DNA of 64,000 bases from Apostichopus japonicus. Its lineage: Eukaryota > Echinodermata > Holothuroidea > Aspidochirotida > Stichopodidae. The notes below the pieces were generated by a model that was given only the letters and a program-made list of their open reading frames with translations, was not told where the DNA came from and did not search any database. The DNA lies in contig NC_092568.1 of assembly GCF_037975245.1 (NCBI RefSeq), forward strand, positions 34,876,501 through 34,940,500. Direction: 5' to 3'. The translations under genes and the position numbers were made by a program. Below, one piece after another: positions 58,101 to 64,000 of the stretch (position 1 is its first letter; the number at the start of each line of letters is the position of its first letter).

Positions 58101-59647
58101 TTTGTTTTTCTATCCTTAAGAACACTTTCCCTCTCCTTACCCTCTTTTTAAGACATTAAGCTCATTCATCAGGCTCTTCACCCTTGCTTTGAGATTTCTC
58201 TCACTGGCTCGGAGTTCCTCCAGCTGGAGGCAAAATTAATAAAAATAAAGACGAAGCATTTTAATACCAGAGAGAAGTTTCTGAGCTGTCATGCAATCCC
58301 CCTCTCCCCCCCATGTTTTATCTCCCTGAACAGGGCCTACATTCAATATGAAAATTAAGGAAGTTTATAAGCAACAAAAAAACCAATTCATTAAAATCAG
58401 ATGCAAATATCATTTCTAGCTTATGGCAGTATTTCTTCTAAAATGACAGACTTAAATTTTTTCTTTTGAAATCAACTCAATGTGTGCAGTTTTTTTTTAT
58501 GTATTTAATTTGTATTTCGGCTTAATGGTCTTCGGTGTATACACTAGTGAAGTAGTTTGCCCCTATTATTACAATCTATGATTTTAGGAGCAATTATTAG
58601 AATGAAAGGTTAACTTCCTTGTAATACTTCAACGTTGACATTCTTATAAAGTGCTTTTAGGCCCCCTTTCGTAACTGACACATACCAAAAGAAATGTTCA
58701 TACTGTAGTACGGGCTATGATTGCTAAGACTTTGATGTATTAGATAGATGTAAGCCAAAGTAGTCATCGTAAATGGTCAGTGATCTGAGACCAAGAAAAA
58801 TTTATAATACCAAACAAAACTAGTTAATGGCTCACCCCACACCAATCAACATTCATGTATTAATATCAATGCTACAATTGAACAATTATATATCAAAACA
58901 AAGCTCACAGAGTTTTCACTGTTCAAATCCAAACTCTACCTGAATTGTTCTATCCTACATTTTGACCCCACTGTGAATTATTTTTGTTTAAATCATGCTT
59001 GTATATGGCTTATAATAAACCGATTCTGATTCTTGATTAATAAATTAAATTGAAGGAAAAATCCATCAGCCACTCCTAGAAAATGACGAAATAGCAGCCA
59101 AAATAGCACTTGTGAAAGGAAATGAGATTATTTCAAAATAGTACATGAAGTTTACTTTTATCGATAAAAAGTGAGATTTCAAGATATAGCAGTATCTTCT
59201 ATCCTTGATCAAGGTTAACAACACTTCATTACTTGAAATGACCTTTGACCCTCTACCAACCGGGGGAAAAACAACCAAGAACTGGATACGATCACCCCCA
59301 TACTATGTATGAAGTTCGCACAAACAACAAACGGCTAGTTTACTGTCGTGCTTAAATGCGAAGGCCTCACCTATACACACGTCACCACAATAAGATTTCA
59401 AGAAGAAGTGTTTTACAATAAATAACTTGCCTCCTCCATCAACGTCTTATACTCTTGATTACGTTTGTTTGTCGACCTCTGGTTTTTGCTTTTCTCGTGC
59501 ATCAGTTCCTCCTCCAGGTTTCGAACAACGCTCTTCAGAATACGGACCTCTTTCGCTGCGCTCCCTGACGAAGTGTTTTTCACTTCCCGTCTGTATCGCA
59601 GAAAATCGTCTTCTATCTCTTGCTTCTCTGTTAGCAAAGCATCATAT
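46018..59647 (-). CDS. CCDC61: CCDC61 (VFL3-like centriolar protein), nine 3' exons
   Basis: Exons in transcript order: 59431-59647, 58141-58223, 56827-57056, 55415-55493, 53247-53344, 51359-51473, 48820-48886, 47606-47624, 46018-46115. All eight junctions keep frame and give 335 C-terminal residues. CCDC61 signatures appear in order: coiled coil with LEEELMHEKSKNQRS, the LEELRASERNLKARVKSL motif, Ser/Arg-rich low-complexity parts, PRFDPTAYIEEKKRRQQEAK, a second Ser/Arg-rich part, and the terminal EMAEIDARLSALQQFM. CCDC61 is the VFL3 orthologue, a SAS-6-like fold protein of the centrosome/basal body that binds microtubules through its coiled-coil part. The N-terminal head domain (about 175 residues in human) was not found before 64000 and probably lies beyond the window. 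The gene converges on OPA3. Confidence 0.92.
46591..46693 (-). CDS. Possible coding exon of unknown gene inside a CCDC61 intron
   Basis: Minus-strand ATGATG at 46693 opens a basic peptide, starting MMSTPDPKLNPGRAAKMTTK and ending RRKDLEEYGVQ, then CAAG|gtatag, a usable donor in phase 1. Composition looks coding and differs from the flanking AT-rich intron. It could be the first exon of a nested gene or an alternative CCDC61 exon: the donor phase fits the last CCDC61 exon, but no acceptor of matching phase was found. No homologue recognised. Confidence 0.3.
47606..47624 (-). CDS. CCDC61: CCDC61 19-nt microexon
   Basis: Acceptor TTCTTCACAG|CCT and donor GGAG|gtgcta bound 19 bases that encode PFRRKG plus one base. 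Phase 0 in and phase 1 out are exactly what the neighbouring exons need, as a direct junction without it would break frame. The donor is weak, and no other GT in the open stretch gives the right phase. Confidence 0.65.
48248..48650. repeat. Tandem duplication of about 85 bp, second copy split by a SINE
   Basis: GGGTATTC(T/C)TTACT..ATTA, then CCAACATT.GCTGAGAAGCAG and CTACCTCAGTAA.AACTTTGG occur at 48250-48331 and again at 48571-48640. A third partial start (48332-48352) lies before the SINE, so the second unit is interrupted by it. Confidence 0.7.
48355..48568 (-). mobile_element. tRNA-derived SINE
   Basis: On the minus strand the right end reads like a tRNA: an A-box-like TATCAGTGGTTAACGCC (48550-48566) and a B box GGTTCGAGTC (48515-48524), with a weak anticodon stem between. 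A non-tRNA body follows to about 48355. The insertion is flanked by TGGGTATTCCTTACT on both sides, but this word is also part of the host repeat, so it may not be a pure target duplication. Confidence 0.6.
48820..48886 (-). CDS. CCDC61: CCDC61 short exon
   Basis: 67 bp, acceptor TTTATACAG|G, donor AATGTG|gtgagt, phase 0. It encodes KMREVIKPGRTSSSSAWNSP and NV, similar in place and character to the W-S-x-S-N segment near the human C-terminus. Confidence 0.8.
49975..50790. repeat. 25-bp minisatellite in a CCDC61 intron
   Basis: Tandem array with unit GGGGCCAA(G/T)CTAT(T/C)CTATAT plus TGCCA (25 bp). Copies are most regular from 50330 to 50730 and drift towards both ends; about 25 or more copies. 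It lies in the intron between exons 51359-51473 and 48820-48886. Confidence 0.9.
51359..51473 (-). CDS. CCDC61: CCDC61 Ser-rich exon
   Basis: 115 bp, acceptor TCGGTTTAG|GT, donor GGAG|gtaatc, phase 2. It encodes HRRGHSRGSSVGSVGSRRSS followed by LSDVEVLSDASEGRRR, comparable to the Ser-rich stretch with acidic Asp/Glu residues in vertebrate CCDC61. Confidence 0.83.
53247..53344 (-). CDS. CCDC61: CCDC61 second Ser/Arg-rich exon
   Basis: 98 bp, acceptor GTAACAG|GAG, donor GATAG|gtaact, phase 1. It encodes LSRERSLSGGRRPGILGSQE and continues RGRSRTRPSPHTI. Assigned by phase continuity and composition. Confidence 0.8.
53372..53450. repeat. Short dispersed repeat, TATATAGCGCT...AGCGCTTTACA
   Basis: A (TTA)n run leads into TTTATATAGCGCTCTTTTC and CAAGAGCGCTTTACAATGAC, an imperfect inverted pair. 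The same plan is seen at 44190-44270. This is a common repeat type in marine invertebrates. Confidence 0.55.
54665..55113. repeat. About 59-bp minisatellite in a CCDC61 intron
   Basis: Seven to eight units with the core TACCATAAGCCCAGTA.TTAC, then TGCTTGTTATCAAAGA and GGCTTGGTTC. Units diverge by a few bases and short indels. It lies in the intron between exons 55415-55493 and 53247-53344. Confidence 0.88.
55415..55493 (-). CDS. CCDC61: CCDC61 exon with RFDPTAY motif
   Basis: 79 bp, acceptor TTTCTGACAG|GG, donor AAGTT|gtaagt. It encodes MKEPRFDPTAYIEEKKRRQQ and EAKLK, matching the RFDPTAFVKAKERKQRE segment of the human protein. Confidence 0.92.
56002..56384. repeat. 47-bp minisatellite in a CCDC61 intron
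   Basis: About eight units beginning CTGCATGGATAAGCATGGAG and ending CTGCTGTGTTTGAAAGA. Copies are very similar, with single-base changes and one unit with two extra bases. It lies in the intron between exons 56827-57056 and 55415-55493. Confidence 0.9.
56827..57056 (-). CDS. CCDC61: CCDC61 Ser/Arg-rich exon
   Basis: 230 bp, acceptor AAATAAACAG|A, donor CCAGCAG|gtttgc, phase 1. It is rich in Ser, Arg and Pro (NLSRRTSRSPNFPKPQRN ... RSRTPSPAG), a disordered basic region also seen in vertebrate CCDC61. Confidence 0.87.
57164..57975. repeat. Direct duplication of about 220 bp in a CCDC61 intron
   Basis: 57164-57375 and 57740-57975 share TTTTGGCCATTTTGCATAGT, GATGAAGTGGG, TTTAGGACG.CC and GATATCCACAGTCGCTATGC in the same order and direction, with about 360 bp between the copies. 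The copies have diverged by substitutions and indels. Confidence 0.8.
58141..58223 (-). CDS. CCDC61: CCDC61 exon with LEELRASERN motif
   Basis: 83 bp, acceptor GCCTCCAG|CTG, phase 0, donor AGAGG|gtaagg, phase 2. It encodes LEELRASERNLKARVKSLMN and then ELNVLKR, among the best conserved parts of the family. Confidence 0.92.
59431..59647 (-). CDS. CCDC61: CCDC61 exon with central coiled coil
   Basis: Acceptor GTCTTGCAG|A, phase 2. It encodes YDALLTEKQEIEDDFLRYRR ... QEYKTLMEE, a charged coiled coil. Its donor is GAG|gcaagt, a GC donor; the frame then joins directly to LEELRASERN in the next exon. Confidence 0.88.
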
Positions 59648-59649
59648 CT

Positions 59650-60345
59650 GCAAGACAAAAACAGGACCTTATTTTAAACTATCAAGGGTCACTCATCACT
59701 ACATTATATGGCCCCAAAGTTTAGCATGTTAACACTGCTTTGAAGCCATCAAAAGCCCTGATCATCCGAGTTACAGGTATTCCCAGAAATAGATGGGTGC
59801 TCAATTGGCATATTAATAGGCTCAATGATCAGGGGAAAGGGGGGGGGGATGAGGGAGATTTGAATTTGGCTGTCTAATGTTTGTTGAATTTTAATTTATC
59901 AAACTGTCCTTACATGTTACAGTACTTTCTACAATATCTGAGGCCACTAAAAAGATGACATTTAAACTGAAAATAAAACTGTGCTTTTAATTTATGAACT
60001 GAAAAGGTCAAATGTCATCCTGTCTATATGTCTGAAATATGTGATGAAAGATGCATTTATTGTTTCTGACTATTGCTTGATTTTAAAAAAGATTATTATA
60101 AACTATTTCTTCTATTTGCTAGGAATAAATTATGAATTTTCCAAAAGCAACACACATGAATCACATACAGTACAAGCTGATAGTAGCCTAAGTAATATTT
60201 GCAGACAGTAAAAGAGTGATACCATTAGGTTCGGATATTATGCAGATACCTTGACTGATCAGTGTTAAAGTCTCAATGTGTGTTTGCCAAATTTTAACAT
60301 TGATTTTTCCAGCTTACTGCCCTTAAAGCTCAGTGAAAATGACAC
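59650..60345. other. CCDC61 intron or upstream sequence, nothing recognised
   Basis: AT-rich sequence with a G run near 59840-59850. No further CCDC61 exon was identified here on the minus strand. Confidence 0.45.
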
Positions 60346-60349
60346 TGTT

Positions 60350-62177
60350 GGGCAGGTCCAAGCTATTTGCACTGTGACGTACGGGACATTTCAGAGACTT
60401 AAATGTGTCTAAAAGTTATAAAAAATCTATTTTCCAGAAACTTTTTCAGGTTTTCATATTTGATATTGCTGCTACTTTATTACAAACTCATGAAGATTTC
60501 CTACACTTGCTTTAATTAGGTCCCATCTTAATTAATGTACAGTGTGACATACGGGACCAGAGAATTTTGTGTTTTTTTAACTAAAGAGCAAAGCTGAAAA
60601 CCCCTCTGAAATTAGGAGGGCAGTGATCAAGCCATTATCACTAGTGAATAGCCTAACCTTCCAAGGGCTAAGCTGTAACATATTAGAAAAAAAAATGAAG
60701 CCATACCAGTACAGTGATTACACAAATTAAAATTGTCCTGTGATGTACGGGACATGTGACGTACGGGACGATTTGTCCATATACAAATTGACTATGAAAA
60801 CTCATATTTTCATTCCTGAATATACCATAACAAGCTGAATTCTACATAAAAACATTAATTTGGATATGCCAGAACAATGTCATTGGTAATTTAATGCCAT
60901 ATTTCCTTCTTTCTTGGATACGGAAAAAAGCAGTGACTGTACTTGTGAGATCATTCCACTACATAAAACATGGAATGCGTAAAGTATTAATCTACTCTAC
61001 ACATACATCAAATACTCATAACATCAATTCTAGCTTTGTTAGACCACAAATGATTCAAGATGCAAAGTTTTGGTGCAAAACTGTTTTGGTATATACTGTA
61101 CAACACTGTATCATACTCCCCACTATTGTCCCTGAAGTTGAAATATGATCCATCCCATTCAAAACATACCAAAATGTCCACAGTAACGTCCGTGTAATAT
61201 CCATCTATGAAACTAGTACAACAAAGAAAACTCTATGGACCTAATACTGGTTATTGAACAAACTCATGATTGTCCTCTGCAAAAATTGGGCGAGCCAAAC
61301 TCTACACTTGTAATCAAAAATCTCAATGTCTACTACAGTATCTAAGTTCAGGACACAAGAACATTGTTGCACAGTCATGATAGTCACACTTCACAATAGG
61401 CCTACAAAATGTTGAAATGCAAACTCCACATTCTTGAAGTCATCCTTATTCAATGTCAATGTTGAAAAGCATTGTAGATGATTCTGTATCCCATGCAGGG
61501 ATTATAAGTTGCAACTACCAGCTTTCAACAAAATAAATTTGTAAGCATTGGAAGGTTTCCAGTAGAGGTCTCCATTGGAGCCCATGCATGTTTATTAAAC
61601 TTGTATAAATACAGGGTTTCCACCACACTATGTCCCGTATGTCACATTTTGTCCCGTACGTCACAGTTTTAAATTTGATAATTAGATTTGCAGTGAATAT
61701 TATTTCAATTTTTTGGGGATGGATTTTGTTGAGCAATGTTCTTAATTAGAACTTTATAGAATATCACCAAAAAAAAAATTGTTCCTCCATATCAATACTT
61801 GAAAAAAAGTGCTGAAAATTGTGACGTACGGGACATCAGTATTTGGACACTAGCTAATTAGCATATTTAATTGATGAACCCCCAAACATAATATGTCAAA
61901 ATTATTGGAAGGAAGGGTGTATCATGTCCCACATAACTTATATTCAATTAGTTCATATTGCTGGCAGGGAAATAGGATTCCAAATGTCCCGTACGTCACA
62001 CTGCAATTTGAATTTATGCAAATTAGCCAGCTGTAATTGTTCGAATAGGCAAAAAAAAATTTAAAAATTATGAAAATCTGAAACTTCAATAATTCAGCTT
62101 TAACATGACACCACAATTAGGGTGCTCAGTAAAGTTTGAAATTTGGCTTCTTGGGATACAATAGCTTGGACCTGCCC
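60350..62177. mobile_element. Unclassified inverted-repeat DNA element with 16-bp motif array
   Basis: 1828 bp bounded by perfect 18-bp inverted repeats GGGCAGGTCCAAGCTATT and by TGTT on both sides (60346-60349, 62178-62181), consistent with a 4-bp target duplication. Inside are eight copies of TGTGACGTACGGGACA or one-base variants: forward at 60373, 60543, 60739, 60755 and 61820; reversed at 61632, 61651 and 61985. No long ORF, so it should depend on a transposase elsewhere. The 4-bp duplication is seen in several superfamilies (Sola, Chapaev and some Academ), and the ends do not let me choose. Confidence 0.82.
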
Positions 62178-62181
62178 TGTT

Positions 62182-62745
62182 CTATGCAATTTTCATATAA
62201 TAATCATTGTTTTTATTTAGATATCTACAGTAGTTAAACATTTAAAAAAAAATTTTTAACAAGTCCGTAGATTCTACAAACTTCACTCAAAATTTGCAAG
62301 CCCCGCCCAACAGAACATGCGCCAATCAAATATCTCTGTTTTGTTTCCGACTGTTAGGCAAAGGTCTTACGAGTGGACGGTACGAGTATATAGGTTACAT
62401 TTGTGTAGTGAACATGCTGATATGGGCGGTCGCAGTGATTTTACAGTAAATCTTTTTCACCTTAAGGGCAACAGAAAATGAATTTCTTTCTTCCGATTGC
62501 GACAGCTTTTCTCCATTAAACCCACCTGGTCAGAGTGCATTTAGAATAAGAAACATTGAATCTGCTTCGGAAGTTTTTTATCCGAAACTCATCAGCAAAC
62601 ACGTATTGAGCCTTTAACCAATTTATCATGTGTATATGTTCTTAATGTCTTCTGGCAGAAGTATGCAAGACTCAGTGCCTTTCTTTCTACTGACAAAAAC
62701 ACCAAATATGTCGGCAATTTGCCAGAAATAGCCCATATTCCAAGG
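62182..62745. other. Spacer between two inverted-repeat elements
   Basis: No exon recognised. It contains the only GC-balanced island nearby (62290-62450), with a CCAATC box (62322-62327) and CCCCGCCC, which could be promoter-like, but no gene start could be assigned. Confidence 0.3.
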
Positions 62746-62748
62746 CCT

Positions 62749-62811
62749 GGGGCCTGTTTCACTAAACTTGACTTACGCACACAGGACTTAGTGCTTTGTG
62801 AAACAGGCCCC
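62749..62811. mobile_element. 63-bp palindromic micro-MITE
   Basis: GGGGCCTGTTTC and GAAACAGGCCCC form perfect ends, with imperfect pairing inside (ACTAAACTTGACTTACG against a CAGGACTTAGTGCTTTGT strand). Short GGCCTGTTTCAC palindromes of this type are known to be abundant in marine invertebrate genomes. Confidence 0.7.
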
Positions 62812-62814
62812 GGG

Positions 62815-64000
62815 TCATGCTGAGTTCTTGTGACAATGCCATATACGCAATTTTACAAACATCAAATACAGAGAGCCACCCTTTTATGGGTAAAACTCAT
62901 AAAAATGCATTACATATGTGGAAAGATCCTAGAAACTGTATAGATGAAACCAAGTTAAGGCCTCTCTTAATTAATGCAGAATATTTCTGGAAATTTTTTC
63001 CCCATAAACCACCATTACTTTATTGAAGAGGCATTTAACAGGTGTCCAAAATTGAGGAAACTTTGATATTTCCATAATGAGGATAAATTCTGAAAATATA
63101 AATATTCAATGTAATAAAAACTATATAAAATATATACATGTGGCTTGCTTTAATTTTGTGAGTTGTATTTCTTGCAAGCAAGGGTGAGTAGAAAGTGCCA
63201 AAATAAATATCAAAAACAACTTGAAAATCAATAATTCTCCTGATTATTTGACATCTACAGTATAATTCAGGGTGCAAACGTAGGCCATCTGCAAAAGGCT
63301 AAACAGTGTTAGAGCGATTCATCAACCTGTCATTTATATAGGTGAAGAGTGCCACCAATTTTTCTGACAATGTTCCATCAGTAGCATGTATGTGTGAAGA
63401 CTTTTGCTCATCATTCTAAGGTTCTTGGCACCTCCTTTTTTACTTAAAAGTATAAGAACTCTAAAGATATATTTCATACACATTAATATCCAGAACTCTG
63501 ACAGGTCTACTGTTTCATATTACAAAGCACTTACTGTATGTATACATTTATTAAGCAGCAAGCCATACTTTATCCAAACTGGATTATCCAGACTTATCCA
63601 GAAATGCTTAATCCCTGATGTATCTGGACAGCAGCTAATCCAATTATGTTTATATTAATGTTTATCTTATTAAGGCATGCATGCATCTACAGCTCCGACC
63701 CCCCCCCACCCCCTTCTCCCATCTGTAGATTTTTTTTGCCGAGGTTAATTAAAACTGCCCCTTTCAGCTGGAAATTATTTCTGATGTGTTTTACACATAT
63801 CCCTCAAATTCGATGAATCACCAGGTATCTAGAACAAAGGGTATGATATTGATTTGTTAGAAATATGCCAGCGTATATACCAAGCCAAATGGTCATCTTG
63901 CTATACAAATGAAAAAGTGAACAGTGAACAGTGAGAGAACAACCAAAACAAATCTTTCTTACAAATGTGACTCTTTTTAGGGATTTTTTTTTTCTTGATA
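62815..64000. other. Right-hand edge, nothing recognised
   Basis: AT-rich sequence with a C run near 63700. No CCDC61 N-terminal exon or other gene was recognised on either strand. Confidence 0.45.

Noticed and set aside
60373-62000. TGACGTAC motifs as a CRE-type enhancer cluster
   Set aside because: The motif departs from TGACGTCA, is longer (16 bp), and is confined within the inverted-repeat element, so transposase or element-specific sites are likelier.

Overview
The window is animal nuclear DNA. Genes are split by GT-AG introns, coding density is low, and introns and spacers are full of transposon pieces, minisatellites and poly-G/C runs. Recognised gene families (death-domain proteins, TMEM229B, OPA3, CCDC61) are animal families. 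The exon sequences, AT-rich background and repeat types suggest a marine invertebrate deuterostome, most likely an echinoderm. That placement is inference.

Layout. 1-12 kb: two tandem paralogous two-exon genes on the + strand, each encoding a death-domain-only protein of 95-97 residues, among hAT-type non-autonomous elements. 12-26 kb: repeat-rich, with a nested hAT element, two non-LTR retrotransposon fragments and a frameshifted minus-strand relic of a Cys-rich protein family (21.2-23.7 kb). 26.6-27.2 kb: a TMEM229B gene with one coding exon. 31.9-42.1 kb: a two-exon OPA3 gene whose intron carries an apparently intact 7-kb Ty3/Gypsy element. 46.0-59.6 kb: the nine 3' exons (335 codons) of a minus-strand CCDC61 gene convergent with OPA3; its N-terminal exons were not found in the window. 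Three different minisatellites lie in three of its introns. 60.3-62.2 kb: an unclassified inverted-repeat element with eight copies of a 16-bp motif.

The main discovery candidate is the LTR retrotransposon at 34729-41697. It has 844-bp LTRs with no difference found by eye, a 4-bp target duplication, a tRNA-Trp primer site, a CHCC gag zinc knuckle typical of the CsRn1 clade, a plausible -1 frameshift signal, and a complete PR-RT-RNaseH-IN pol. Between the 5' LTR and gag it carries an extra 246-codon ORF with SGNH/GDSL-hydrolase signatures in the right order (Ser17, Gly42, GxND at 72-75, DxxH at 215-218). The 3' LTR ends 89 bp before OPA3 exon 2 and holds a competing acceptor that would create an immediate stop codon.

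All splice models were read by eye from phase, consensus and protein continuity. No similarity search or transcript data were available.
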